From Dolichospermum sp. LEGE 00240 (GTDB lineage: Bacteria; Cyanobacteriota; Cyanobacteriia; Cyanobacteriales; Nostocaceae), in contig NZ_JADEVZ010000014.1 in assembly GCF_015207875.1 (NCBI RefSeq), positions 1 through 64,000 on the forward strand: a stretch of 64,000 nucleotides of DNA. The letters are read 5' to 3'. Numbering within the stretch: position 1 is the first letter of the stretch; every line of letters begins with the position of its first letter. This document shows, piece after piece, positions 46,116 through 55,927 of this stretch. The position numbers were made by a program, and so were the translations under genes. Under the pieces are notes generated by a model. It did not search any database, was not told the origin of the DNA, and worked only from the letters and a program-made list of their open reading frames with translations.

Positions 46116-47294
46116 ATGAATATCAAAATTCCTTTAGGGTGGCTACAGCTTGCCCAACAGAAACTTCGTTTTGTGATAGCTGTAGCCGGAATTGGCTTCA
46201 TTGTCCTGTTAATGTTCATCCAGCTTGGTTTCCAAGATGCACTATATTCTAGCGCCACAGCACTACATCAACGATTGCACGGTGATTTATTTTTAGTTAG
46301 TTCTCAATATAAATCTTTGACAGCAATTCAAAGTTTTTCTCGCACTCGATTATACCAAACTTTAGGTTTTGATGGCGTGGATTCCGTTAGTTCAATTTAT
46401 TTGCAATTTGCAAAATTAAAAAATCCTGTCAGCGGCGAGAAATATTCAATTTATGTCATTGGTTTTGACCCTGGAAAATCCGTGCTAGATATTCCAGAAG
46501 TTGAACAAAATTTGGATAAACTCAAAATTCCTGATGTTATGCTCTTTGATAGAGATGCCCGTCCAGAATTTGGACCAATAGCAGAATTATTTAATCAAGG
46601 AAATATTAAACAAGCAATTGAAATCTTTCCCTTTGATGCTGTCAAAGGTTATCGAGTGAGAGTCGGTGGTTTATTTAGTCTAGGACCTTCCTTTGGTGTT
46701 GATGGTAATTTAATTGTGAGTGATTCGACTTTTCTCAGAATTAACCCTAATAGCCGTCCAGTTGAAAAAATAGATATGGGAGTGATTAAACTTAAAGATG
46801 GTGCGGATATAAACCGGGTTTTAGCAAGTTTGAAAGCCAATTTACCAAAAGATGTACAAATATTTACTCGCCAAGAATTTGTCGCTTTTGAAAGACAATA
46901 TTGGTCAGTTAGAACCCCCATTGGTTTTATTCTGAACCTGATGCTGATCATGGCTTCTGTTGTGGGAGTGGTAATTGTTTATCAAATTCTGTATAGCAAT
47001 ATTGCTACTCAATTTATTGCCTATGCCACTTTAAAAGCTATTGGTTATGCTAATGGATATTTATTGAATGTGGTTTTTCAACAAGCAATAATCTTGGCAT
47101 TATTGGGTTACATTCCTGGTTTTATTGTTTCTATTGGTTTATATGATTTTGCTATGAGGGCAACTAAATTACCCATCATGATGACAAGTAATAATGCCTT
47201 ACTTGTTCTAGTATCTACAGTCTTAATTTGCATTACCTCTGGAGCGTTAGCTATTAATAAACTCCGTTCTGCTGATCCAGCTGATAGTTTCTAG
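46116..47294 (+). CDS. hgdC: HgdC: DevC-type ABC exporter permease
   Basis: The 392-residue protein has an N-terminal membrane helix (about 18-40), a large periplasmic domain (about 45-260) and three C-terminal helices (about 270-385), the MacB/FtsX-like DevC topology. It would form the inner-membrane part of the glycolipid exporter with HgdB. No DevA-type ATPase gene follows, so an ATPase must be supplied from elsewhere, as is reported for hgdBC of Anabaena. Confidence 0.85.
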   Translation: MNIKIPLGWLQLAQQKLRFVIAVAGIGFIVLLMFIQLGFQDALYSSATALHQRLHGDLFLVSSQYKSLTAIQSFSRTRLYQTLGFDGVDSVSSIYLQFAKLKNPVSGEKYSIYVIGFDPGKSVLDIPEVEQNLDKLKIPDVMLFDRDARPEFGPIAELFNQGNIKQAIEIFPFDAVKGYRVRVGGLFSLGPSFGVDGNLIVSDSTFLRINPNSRPVEKIDMGVIKLKDGADINRVLASLKANLPKDVQIFTRQEFVAFERQYWSVRTPIGFILNLMLIMASVVGVVIVYQILYSNIATQFIAYATLKAIGYANGYLLNVVFQQAIILALLGYIPGFIVSIGLYDFAMRATKLPIMMTSNNALLVLVSTVLICITSGALAINKLRSADPADSF

Positions 47295-47489
47295 GAATTG
47301 GTTGCATCTCAAATTAATCAAGTTCTGCTAAATATTTACCAAATTAACACCAACCAAAGATAGAAGTTTAATGTTATTTACAAAGATAAAATGCTTTTGC
47401 AAATACAACAGTTCGTAGTTGCATTTAATCGCAATTTTTCAACTTAGATTGTATAACTTTTTCATTACCGAACACTTATCTACATCCCC

Positions 47490-48494
47490 ATGAACTTACA
47501 AAATAAAACTCTGCTAATTACTGGAATTGATGAATTTATTGGCTTACGTGCAGCGGAATTAGCTGTAGCGCAAGGCATGAAAGTTAAAGGTATTCAAAGT
47601 TCTCCAATTAAAGATCAAACAGTCCAAAAATTAGGTGTAGAAATTTTTGTTGGTAATATCACTGACCCAGCAGTTTGCTCGAAAGCTTGCCAGGGAGTAG
47701 ATATAGTTTTGCATAACGCTCAATTTGCCGAAGAAGCCGGGGATATTAAGCATTTTCGAGAAATAAATGTCAGTGGTACTATAAGTATTGCTAAGGCTGC
47801 TAAACAAGCTGGTGTGAAGACATTTGTGCATCTTTCGACTGCCTTAGTATATGGATTTGATTACTCAGATAAAGTCACAGAATCAGGTGTATTGTCTGGG
47901 GAAAATAATGCTTATTGTCAAACAAAAATTGAAGCGGAAATCGAAGTTCTAAAACTCAATAATGCTCCAGAATTTGGAGTAATTGTGATTCGGGCTGGTG
48001 ATGTTTATGGTCCAGGAAGTCTACCTTGGATTGTCCGTCCAATTCAGATGATGAGACAAAAATTATTTGCCTATGCCAATGAAGGCAAGGGTGTAATGAA
48101 TCATCTATATGTAGATAACTTAATTGATGCCATCTTTTTAGCAATAGAAAAATCGGCTTATGGAGAGGTTTTTAATATTACCGATGGTAAAGAAACTTCT
48201 TGGAAGGAGTATTTTATTCATTTAGCCTCATTGGAAAATTTACCAGCGCCAATGTCTTTACCTAAAGAGGAAATGAAATTATTTCTAAAAGTGCGTCTTC
48301 AGGGGCAAAAACTATTTCGGAAAAAGGCGGATATTCTCCCTGAATCAGTTGATTTTATGAGTCGTCCTTATGCCTATTCTATTGCTAAAGCAGAAAGTGT
48401 TTTGAATTATCAAGCTAGGGTTGATTTAGCAGAAGGAATGCGCCGCACTCATGAATGGTTGCAAAAAACTGACATTCAAAAACTAATGAAATAA
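47490..48494 (+). CDS. hgdA: HgdA: NAD-dependent epimerase/dehydratase-like protein
   Basis: The 334-residue protein is an extended SDR: cofactor region LLITGIDEFIGLRAAELA (the usual middle Gly of GxxGxxG is replaced), catalytic VHLSTALVYG and NAYCQTKIEAE (YxxxK), and the C-terminal substrate region with NITDGKETSWKEYF. Gene order after hgdB-hgdC matches the Anabaena gene hgdA, needed for correct deposition of the envelope glycolipid; a role in sugar-nucleotide or glycolipid-head epimerisation is inferred. Confidence 0.8.
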   Translation: MNLQNKTLLITGIDEFIGLRAAELAVAQGMKVKGIQSSPIKDQTVQKLGVEIFVGNITDPAVCSKACQGVDIVLHNAQFAEEAGDIKHFREINVSGTISIAKAAKQAGVKTFVHLSTALVYGFDYSDKVTESGVLSGENNAYCQTKIEAEIEVLKLNNAPEFGVIVIRAGDVYGPGSLPWIVRPIQMMRQKLFAYANEGKGVMNHLYVDNLIDAIFLAIEKSAYGEVFNITDGKETSWKEYFIHLASLENLPAPMSLPKEEMKLFLKVRLQGQKLFRKKADILPESVDFMSRPYAYSIAKAESVLNYQARVDLAEGMRRTHEWLQKTDIQKLMK

Positions 48495-48518
48495 CGGCTA
48501 GATTTCAGGAATTTGTGT

Positions 48519-49481
48519 ATGAATAACTCTCAACCAAAGTTAAACATTGGATTACCTGTATATAATGGGGAGAAATTTCTCAGAAAATGCCTAGATTCGC
48601 TTTTAGTTCAGACATTTTCCGATTTTGAGTTAATTATCTCCGATAACGCATCTACAGATAATACTGAGGCTATTTGTAGGACTTATGCAGCCCAAGATCA
48701 ACGGATTCGTTACTATCGTAATCAAACTAATATTGGTTGTGCTTGTAACTTCAATCGTGTTTTTGAATTATCTCACAGTGAGTATTTTAAATGGGCTGCT
48801 TATGATGATTTGCACGCCCCCGATTTTATTGAGAAATGTATGGATGTATTGGAAAAAGATCCAACATACATTTTATGTCACTCCCACACATATTTTATTG
48901 ATGAGCAGGGAGAATTTATCCAAAATTATGACATTAAACTCAATACTAATTCCCTAAAAGCTCATCAAAGATTTCATGAATTACTAACTAAACATTTGTG
49001 TTATCAAATTTATGGAGTTATTCGCAGTAGTGCATTAAGACAAATACCTCCTATGGGTGGTTATGGGAATGCGGATGGAATTTTATTATTAAGGCTAGGG
49101 ATGCTGGGAAAATTTTATGAAATTCCCGAATATCTATTCTTTGCGAGAATCCATCCGCAACAATCCCTGAGTATGTTTTTTCCTGATTACTTGTCATTTA
49201 ATCAAAATAATCCCCAGTATTCATTGAATATGTTGCCTAATTTTTATGATTATGCAGTCTGGTTTGATTCAACGAATAAGGGAAAAATTTTGTTACCTCA
49301 TTGGCGAATTTTACAGGAATACTGGGTTTCTATTCATCATAGTAAACTTAGTTGGTATGAGCAAGTTTTGTGCCATATCAGCATCGCTAAAAAGCTATCA
49401 GGTACAGAATGGCTATTAGTGAAAGATTTGTTAATGGCTGCCAAAATGTTGTTTTTGCGTAAGTTTGGTTATCAAACCTAA
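48519..49481 (+). CDS. Family 2 glycosyltransferase of the hgd cluster
   Basis: The product (320 residues) has a typical GT2 N-terminus: NIGLPVYNGEKFLRKCLDSL and LIISDNASTDNTE, with the DxD-like AAYDDLHAPDFIEKC metal site. The ATG at 48519 is preferred since CAGGA lies 8 bases upstream; an upstream TTG would add two codons. No membrane segment is evident. Its place between hgdA and hglT suggests sugar transfer in envelope glycolipid or polysaccharide formation, but the acceptor is unknown. Confidence 0.8.
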   Translation: MNNSQPKLNIGLPVYNGEKFLRKCLDSLLVQTFSDFELIISDNASTDNTEAICRTYAAQDQRIRYYRNQTNIGCACNFNRVFELSHSEYFKWAAYDDLHAPDFIEKCMDVLEKDPTYILCHSHTYFIDEQGEFIQNYDIKLNTNSLKAHQRFHELLTKHLCYQIYGVIRSSALRQIPPMGGYGNADGILLLRLGMLGKFYEIPEYLFFARIHPQQSLSMFFPDYLSFNQNNPQYSLNMLPNFYDYAVWFDSTNKGKILLPHWRILQEYWVSIHHSKLSWYEQVLCHISIAKKLSGTEWLLVKDLLMAAKMLFLRKFGYQT

Positions 49482-49582
49482 ACTATAGCAATATTAGCAA
49501 TTAATCGGAGAACAAATTAGTTTTAGTAGTAAAAAGCTGCTATTAAATTACTCCAAACTTATTACGGGTGAAATATTGATCT

Positions 49583-50050
49583 ATGTTGAAAATATTCCAA
49601 GTTAGTAATTTCTTGCTTGCTACTTTACTAACTGTTAGCTTCACAGATATAGCCCATGGTGAATCAACAGCATCTTTAACTGTGGTTGTTAATGGTATTA
49701 CTAACAAAACTGGGGAAATTTGTATGAGAGTTTATAACTCTGAAAAAGGATTTCCCGATCATGCTAAAAGTGAAGTTAAAAGTGGTTGCACTAAAATTAC
49801 AGGTAGTTCTATAAAGCGGGTATTTTCTGGATTAAAACCGGGAACTTATGCTGTAGCTGTAGTTGATGATCAAAATGGCGATCGCCAACTCAATAAAGAC
49901 TTTTTTGGCATTCCTAAAGAAGGTTTTGGAATTTCTAAAAATCCTCCTGTTTCTATCAGCACTGGCTCACCTAAGTTCAATAATTCCAGCTTCAAAGTTG
50001 ACAAGAATACTACCATTAACATCTTTCTCAAGTATTCTCTTGATCCCTAA
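49583..50050 (+). CDS. Secreted DUF2141-domain protein
   Basis: The 155-residue protein has a signal peptide (about 1-26, cleavage near AHG-ES) and a DUF2141 domain: LTVVVNGITNKTGEICMRVY, FSGLKPGTYAVAVVDDQNGD and DFFGIPKEGFGISKN. These small periplasmic proteins have a transthyretin-like beta fold of unknown function. The association with the hgd glycosyltransferases may point to envelope assembly. Confidence 0.8.
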   Translation: MLKIFQVSNFLLATLLTVSFTDIAHGESTASLTVVVNGITNKTGEICMRVYNSEKGFPDHAKSEVKSGCTKITGSSIKRVFSGLKPGTYAVAVVDDQNGDRQLNKDFFGIPKEGFGISKNPPVSISTGSPKFNNSSFKVDKNTTINIFLKYSLDP

Positions 50051-50156
50051 TTGAGAATTTGAATATTGGGCGGGGAAACCCCGCCCCTACTGACTCCTTT
50101 CTTCTTTCTTCTTTCTTCTTTCTGACTCCTGACTCCTTTCTAAGACTATAGAAATA

Positions 50157-51416
50157 ATGCCAGATTTTATGATATTTCTATCTAAGTCTTTGTTCGGTTG
50201 GCTGGTAATTCAAACTTGTTTAACGTTAGTATTTTTATGGTATTTACGTTCACACAAACCCAAGTCATTACCAGATGAACAATTACCAAAAACGGCAGTA
50301 ATCCTCTGTTTACGGGGTGCTGATCCTTTTTTACCTAATTGTTTGCGATCGCTCTTACAACAAAATTACCCAGAATACGATTTAAAGCTGATCATTGATA
50401 GTAAAGAAGATCCAGCTTTGAAAATTGCCACCGAAACCATCAATCAACTGGGTGCAACCAATATCGAAATTAGCACATTAAGAGCAGTTCGTCACAGTTG
50501 TAGCCTTAAATGCAGTTCTTTAGTTCAAGCTGTTGCTGATTTGGATAATGCCTATCCAATTATAGCTTTTATAGATGCTGATACCGTAGCTCATCCTAAT
50601 TGGTTACGGGAATTAGTTACCCCCCTCCTTGATGATAAAGTTGGACTCACCACCGGAAATCGTTGGTATATTCCTACAGGTAATTATTGGGGTTCATTAG
50701 TTCGTTACTCCGGTAATATTTCCAGCGTAGTGCAAATGTTTCTCTTTCAAATTCCCTGGGGTGGAACATTAGCAATCAAAACAGAAGTATTAAACCGCAT
50801 CAACCTTTTAGATAAGTGGGGAGAAGTATTAACAGATGATATGCTCCTCCATAAACTTATCAAGCAAGAAAAGTTACAAATCAAATTTATTCCTTCTTTA
50901 TTGATGCTAAATCGGGAAGAAAGTAGTCTACGTAACTTACTAGAACCATTAAAAAGGTTAATAATTAGTTCTAAACTTTATCATCCCCGGTGGTTAGCCA
51001 TAATCAGTGAAGCATATTCTAGTATCATCGTCCCCAATTTAGTCATCATCGTTACTTTTCAGCTATTGATTGAGGCTAAATGGGACGCAGCTACCTTGTT
51101 ATTTTCCGCCTATATTTCCTACACCATTGGCTTAGTATTACTAATGCTATTAATGGAATTTGGCATACATAAAGTCCTGCACGATCAAGGTGAAAAAATA
51201 CCCAAATTGTCGCCTTTAACCATCCTGAAAATGTTGATAGTTATTCCCCTAACACAATGGGTTTATGGTTTAACAATATTATCTTCTTTGTGGGTATCAA
51301 CAATTACTTGGCGTGGACTTACTTATCGGATTAAAGGGCGTGAAAATATTCGGTTAATTGAATATCGTCCTTACCAATGGCTAGATCAACCAATTGATCC
51401 CAAAGCATCTCTTTAA
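50157..51416 (+). CDS. Membrane family 2 glycosyltransferase
   Basis: The 419-residue protein has an N-terminal membrane helix (about 10-30), a GT2 catalytic domain with AVILCLRGADPFLPNCLRSL, FIDADTVAHPNWLREL (DxD) and LTDDMLLHKLIKQ (catalytic base region), and two to three C-terminal membrane helices. This resembles ceramide-glucosyltransferase/HpnI-like enzymes that glycosylate lipids on the cytoplasmic face. Within the hgd cluster it could act on the long-chain alcohol or a related lipid. Confidence 0.8.
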   Translation: MPDFMIFLSKSLFGWLVIQTCLTLVFLWYLRSHKPKSLPDEQLPKTAVILCLRGADPFLPNCLRSLLQQNYPEYDLKLIIDSKEDPALKIATETINQLGATNIEISTLRAVRHSCSLKCSSLVQAVADLDNAYPIIAFIDADTVAHPNWLRELVTPLLDDKVGLTTGNRWYIPTGNYWGSLVRYSGNISSVVQMFLFQIPWGGTLAIKTEVLNRINLLDKWGEVLTDDMLLHKLIKQEKLQIKFIPSLLMLNREESSLRNLLEPLKRLIISSKLYHPRWLAIISEAYSSIIVPNLVIIVTFQLLIEAKWDAATLLFSAYISYTIGLVLLMLLMEFGIHKVLHDQGEKIPKLSPLTILKMLIVIPLTQWVYGLTILSSLWVSTITWRGLTYRIKGRENIRLIEYRPYQWLDQPIDPKASL

Positions 51417-51596
51417 GTAATATTGCTCGGTTAACTAAATGTATGTTGGATTGAGAAAACCCAACATATTTATTTAAGAGAATAGGGAAATTTTAGATTT
51501 TTTATTTCACTTCAACATCTAAAATTCCCAATTCAACAATTATTATAAACCAGCGCATCAGTAATCTATTTTAGCAGAAAATATTTCCTCAAAATC

Positions 51597-52853
51597 ATGA
51601 AAAATAAACCTCTTCGTATCGCCTTATTTACAGGATTATATGCCCCATTTTTAACCGGAGTTTCTGTCGCCGTTCATCAACGAGTTCACTGGCTATTAAA
51701 ACAAGGACATGAAGTTTTTCTAGTTCACCCGGAAATCAATAATAAATATCCTAAACAAGTGGGAAATCGTCCGATGTCGGGAATAGAAGAACTAGAAACA
51801 TTTATTAATTTTTCCTCCTATTCATTTCCGACAGAACCACTGGTATTTTATAAATCTTTACCCCAACCATTAAACCATCGTCATTGGAGTGATACAAAAC
51901 TACTTAATCACTTTCAACCCGATATTATCGTTGTTGAAGAAGCCCCACAAATGAGGGGTTTATATTCTGGCTTCCTACAAGGTTATGGGCGTTCTGTGGG
52001 AGTACAATATGCCAAAAAAACCAAAACACCCATTATTTCAATTTTCCATACAGATATCATTGCCTATATCCAATATTATTTTGGGAATACATTCTTTAAC
52101 CTAGTTCGTCCTCTCCTGCCACTTTTAGTTAAACAATTTAGTGAAACTTATGATTTAAGTTTATTCTCTTCCCGCGAACAATTAACTAAATACCAAAAAC
52201 TCAAAGCGCAACGCAGCGAATATTTACCCTATCAAGGAATTGATTGCGAAAAATTTCACCCTCGCAATATTTGTTATGATCCAATTCCTGATGATAAACG
52301 TCCAACTATTTTATTTGTGGGCCGCATTACCCCAGAAAAAAATGTCAATCAACTTTTAGATATTTATCCCCTCATTGCTGCCAAAATTCCCGATGTTCAT
52401 TTAGTAATTGTCGGTAGCGGTCCCCTAGATGCAGAAATTCGCCGTCGTGCCGAAAAATTCCCCAATGGTGTGACAATTTGGGGTGAATCTCATGGGCAAG
52501 AACTTTTAGGTTGGTTTGCAAAAGCAGATATATTTGTCAACCCTTCCGTCACCGAAAATTTCTGTACCACAACCAACGAAGCCTTAGCTTCTGGAACTCC
52601 CGTAGTGGCTGTTGTTGCCCCTTCAACTGCTGAACAGGTTATTTCTGGAGTAAATGGATTTTTAGCCGCACCTAATAGCCCTGAAGACTTTGCCCAAAAG
52701 GTAATTACCATACTGGAAGATCCTGATCTTAAAAATCAATTGACTGCACAAGCACGTCCCTCGATTCTAGAATTTGATTGGTCAGCTTGTACCCAAAAGT
52801 TTGAAAATAAGCTTTATGAATTGGTTAATATCCGTCGCAAGATAGATATCTAA
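51597..52853 (+). CDS. hglT: HglT-type family 4 glycosyltransferase
   Basis: The 418-residue GT-B protein starts RIALFTGLYAPFLTGVSVAV, has FVGRITPEKNVNQLL at the donor domain start and NPSVTENFCTTTNEALASG, the E-x7-E motif region of GT4 enzymes. In Anabaena the glycosyltransferase at the end of this gene run is HglT, which adds the sugar to the heterocyst glycolipid aglycone; order and family match. A likely terminator follows at 53050. Confidence 0.8.
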   Translation: MKNKPLRIALFTGLYAPFLTGVSVAVHQRVHWLLKQGHEVFLVHPEINNKYPKQVGNRPMSGIEELETFINFSSYSFPTEPLVFYKSLPQPLNHRHWSDTKLLNHFQPDIIVVEEAPQMRGLYSGFLQGYGRSVGVQYAKKTKTPIISIFHTDIIAYIQYYFGNTFFNLVRPLLPLLVKQFSETYDLSLFSSREQLTKYQKLKAQRSEYLPYQGIDCEKFHPRNICYDPIPDDKRPTILFVGRITPEKNVNQLLDIYPLIAAKIPDVHLVIVGSGPLDAEIRRRAEKFPNGVTIWGESHGQELLGWFAKADIFVNPSVTENFCTTTNEALASGTPVVAVVAPSTAEQVISGVNGFLAAPNSPEDFAQKVITILEDPDLKNQLTAQARPSILEFDWSACTQKFENKLYELVNIRRKIDI

Positions 52854-53049
52854 TTGAGGGTTGAAAAAATGCCAACTTGGCTACTGAGATAAAAAGACCT
52901 CTGCTAGAGTATTTAAGTAGTTGACCTGTGGGCTTTTAGGTTCTTAGTTTGAGATGCTGACAAGGCTATTTTGTGATCAGTCTAAAGATTGCCTACTCCA
53001 ACTGATCACAACATTGCTATTGTTCTCAATCGTTCCTAAAACTCTTTAT

Positions 53050-53081
53050 ACCTCAGAAGTTTCACTTCTGGGGTTTTTGTT
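53050..53081 (+). terminator. Rho-independent terminator after the hgd/hglT arm
   Basis: Arms CCTCAGAAGT and ACTTCTGGGG with a TTC loop are followed by TTTTTGTT. It lies about 200 bases after hglT. Confidence 0.7.
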
Positions 53082-53109
53082 ATTAAGTGGTTTAAACCTT
53101 TGATTTTTA

Positions 53110-53221
53110 GGCGTTGCTGATTAAGGGTATGAATTTTAGTCTCACGCAAAGGCGCAAAGACGCAAAGGTAAGATTTTTAAAGGTTCAATTTGGAAATTTC
53201 ATACCTTGATTCAGCAACGCC
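53110..53221. mobile_element. 112-bp MITE copy E, 8-bp target duplication
   Basis: Begins GGCGTTGCTGATTAAGGGTA and ends TTCAGCAACGCC, the best preserved terminal inverted repeat in the window. Flanked by GATTTTTA at 53102-53109 and 53222-53229. It is very similar to copy D. Confidence 0.88.
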
Positions 53222-53235
53222 GATTTTTATTTACA

Positions 53236-53358
53236 GGACTTACGCAACTGGCACATTAGTAGGGTGCATCAGATATCAACAATCTGTTTATTTGCAGGAT
53301 TTATGCAGTAGTAAAGCACCCTACAACAGATTTTTGGTGTGACACTTGCGTAAGTCCT
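53236..53358. mobile_element. 123-bp element with AGGACTTACGCAA ends
   Basis: Thirteen-base perfect terminal inverted repeats (AGGACTTACGCAA and TTGCGTAAGTCCT) enclose a GTAGGGTGCATCAGA/AAGCACCCTAC palindrome. It lies 6 bases beyond the flank of MITE copy E, so two elements are side by side. Confidence 0.75.
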
Positions 53359-53456
53359 AATTTAGTCCGCGCAGAGGACTTTGTTCCTGTAGCCGCAACT
53401 TCTAGTTACCGGAACTTGATATTTACCTCTTTCTTTGCAACCAAGAAAATACTTCC

Positions 53457-53669
53457 TCAACTACAGCGCATTTCTGGAAATGCTTCATAGTCATTGGTTG
53501 CTGTGTCAATAACTGCAACTAATTTTTTTTGTAATAAACTGTGTTTACCCCCACCCATTGGTTTTTGAATTACTTCTGACTTAATATATTCCCAGGCTGG
53601 TGATTCGTCAATAAAACCCAGCTTTAAAAATTCTGCTATGGTCATGATTTTTGCAACTGTTGTTGTCAT
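53457..53669 (-). pseudogene. Truncated Uma2 family protein
   Basis: Seventy codons keep the Uma2 N-terminus (MTIAEFLKLGFIDESPAWEY, then HSLLQKKLVAVID and AFPEMRC) and stop where the family's catalytic PDxAV block should begin. The remaining two thirds of the domain is absent. It is a relic. Confidence 0.7.
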
Positions 53670-53735
53670 TTATTTAAACCCAGAATTTAATCTTAATTTT
53701 ATCACTACTCTCAATAAAAACATTCACAAGAACAA

Positions 53736-53766
53736 GATCCCCGACTTCTTAGAGAAGTCGGGGATC
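53736..53766. repeat. GATCCCCGACTTCTT hairpin repeat
   Basis: A near-perfect 15-bp stem of the same family as 4816-4846, 33 bases beyond the 3' end of the SPFH gene. Confidence 0.8.
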
Positions 53767-53798
53767 TGAAACTTTTGACCTTCAAAAATCGCAAAAGC

Positions 53799-55844
53799 TT
53801 AACTATTGTGATTAGGAAGAGGTGGAGGTGTAGGAATTTTCGGTTCTAGATGGGTTTTGCTATTAGTTTGATTCAAAAGAATCATAGATAATAAACCATC
53901 TGCTAAACCATTATTACTACCATTATTACCACCAACAATGATATCAGGAATAATGCGGACATTGCGATCGCCCACAATTTGCATTAACTGCATCGCTGTG
54001 TAACCTTGTAAACCCAAAGCTTGTACCCCTGTCCGATAGGTTTCTGCTTTCGCGTTACCTGTCGCCCGGATACCTTCAGCTTCCGCTATGGCTTTGAGTT
54101 TAGTGGCTTCAGCTTCACCTGTTGCTTGCTGAATTTGTGCGTTAGCTTGCAACTCGGCAATTGTGACACCTTGTTCCGATTTTACCAAATCTTGCTGAAT
54201 ATCTGCGATCGCTGTTTCCCGGACTAACATTTGTCGTTGGGTTTCTGCCATTTGCTGAACTTCGTAAGTTTTGCGTTGTTCCTCAGCAATTTTCCGGTCT
54301 GTCAGCGTGTGCATTAATTCATTCGGTGGCGTAATCAAACCAATCAACGAATCCACTGCTTGCACATCATAAGCACGTAAGGCAGATTTAACGTATTCAG
54401 AGGCTTCAACTTGACGCTCACTTCTGGCAATCAAGAAATCCAGGATAGTATATTCTTGAGCCGAGTTGCGGAAATAATTCCCCACAATGGGACGCAAAAC
54501 CTGATCAATGACATTTTGCATCGAACCCAAGCGGGAAATCACTTTCGGAGCATCTGACGCACCAATGTGAATAATTTGGAATATCTCCAAATCAAAGCTA
54601 AAACCATCAAATGACAGCAGTTTCAGCGCCGTTAAATTCGTATCATACCCATGCTGACCGCTAATTCTATCAGTAAAGTTTAAGACAATGTTTGTTGTCG
54701 GCACTAGCTCAACTTTCATCACTTTAGTATTGAGCGGGTGCTTCCCAGGATATAAAGGCTCAACCCAAACACCCTTATGTCCTTGATTGACCAAATTTCC
54801 GTGAGTGAAAGATGCCCCGCTCACATCTTCTTGTTCTTCACCAACAAAAGAAATCACCACACCCACATAGCCGATAGGGATTTGAGTCATCGGTACTTGT
54901 TCAATACTTACCAACCAAGGATTGAGATTCCACGAACCCGATAATAACACCTGTTCTTGTAAACCCCGTTGTCCTCCAGCGTCAATAAATTTTTGACCAT
55001 TCTGAAAATTATTATGTCCGGTAATAGCACGCCCAGCAATTTCACCTGCGGCAATTGGTGAACCATCCAAAGTAGTCACAATCCCAACTTTTTCCGCTGC
55101 TATTTCATAGATTTGTAACTGTTCTGGACGCATACCCTCTTTACTAGCATTTGCTACTGTAATCACTTTAAACAGCGCTGTATTGATGCGGTAAGTACCT
55201 GCGGTGATAAAGGCAATTTGCCGTCCTTTCTCCCCACCTTTGGTTAAGAATTTCCGAGCATCTTGAAAATTATCACATTCGACAATTTTGCCCAAAATCC
55301 GTTCTGGAGGGTTAGAAGCCCCATCAGCGGCGACAATCAGAGCGATTTGTCCTTGGGGGACAACAATTACCGACTCTTTTTTCACTGCATATTGCCAAGG
55401 CCAATAACCCCAGTGCCAACCAGGTGCGAGAGTATCTGCTTGCAAACCCGCTTCACCATTGAGGGCAATTAATCTACCAGGAGGTAATCCTTTACCTGAC
55501 AGGGTGAACTTTTTCACCACAATTCCTACTTCCCGTTCACCGATAACCACCAGTCCACCAAAGAAGAAACAACCACCAATAATAATCACGGGAATAATGA
55601 TCAACGGTTCAATTCCCATTGCTTGATAGGGGATTGGACGAGTTACTGATTGAGTAACTACGGGTTGAGTTTGGGTAGAGGGAATAGAAACAGAAGTAAA
55701 TTCTTTTGCTGTCAGTGTTTTTATGGGAGTGGCATTAACAGCATTAACACCACCTGCTAAAGCTAAGGCTGCAATTGCAGATGTAGCCAAGCAGACAAAT
55801 TTATTTTGCTTACTTTTACCAAGAGAAAATGGAAAGCTTTTCAT
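53799..55844 (-). CDS. SPFH/band 7 (flotillin-like) membrane protein
   Basis: The 681-residue protein has a hydrophobic N-terminal segment (about 18-36), a second membrane helix (about 80-100, EPLIIIPVIIIGGCFFFGG) and then SPFH-type sequence (VVIGEREVGIVVKKFTLSGK). A later coiled-coil region rich in Ala/Glu/Gln (about 520-620, EAEATKLKAIAEAEGIRATG) leads to a flotillin-like IVGDRNVRIIPDIIVGG. Such proteins form oligomeric membrane scaffolds. It is transcribed alone, away from the aspartic-protease pair upstream. Confidence 0.85.
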   Translation of the reverse strand: MKSFPFSLGKSKQNKFVCLATSAIAALALAGGVNAVNATPIKTLTAKEFTSVSIPSTQTQPVVTQSVTRPIPYQAMGIEPLIIIPVIIIGGCFFFGGLVVIGEREVGIVVKKFTLSGKGLPPGRLIALNGEAGLQADTLAPGWHWGYWPWQYAVKKESVIVVPQGQIALIVAADGASNPPERILGKIVECDNFQDARKFLTKGGEKGRQIAFITAGTYRINTALFKVITVANASKEGMRPEQLQIYEIAAEKVGIVTTLDGSPIAAGEIAGRAITGHNNFQNGQKFIDAGGQRGLQEQVLLSGSWNLNPWLVSIEQVPMTQIPIGYVGVVISFVGEEQEDVSGASFTHGNLVNQGHKGVWVEPLYPGKHPLNTKVMKVELVPTTNIVLNFTDRISGQHGYDTNLTALKLLSFDGFSFDLEIFQIIHIGASDAPKVISRLGSMQNVIDQVLRPIVGNYFRNSAQEYTILDFLIARSERQVEASEYVKSALRAYDVQAVDSLIGLITPPNELMHTLTDRKIAEEQRKTYEVQQMAETQRQMLVRETAIADIQQDLVKSEQGVTIAELQANAQIQQATGEAEATKLKAIAEAEGIRATGNAKAETYRTGVQALGLQGYTAMQLMQIVGDRNVRIIPDIIVGGNNGSNNGLADGLLSMILLNQTNSKTHLEPKIPTPPPLPNHNS

Positions 55845-55927
55845 ATATCTGCCTCTTTGGGCAATTAATCATTCAAGGTATCACTACATCAGGATGGAAT
55901 GATTTTTCTTAAACTTAATGTAATTTT

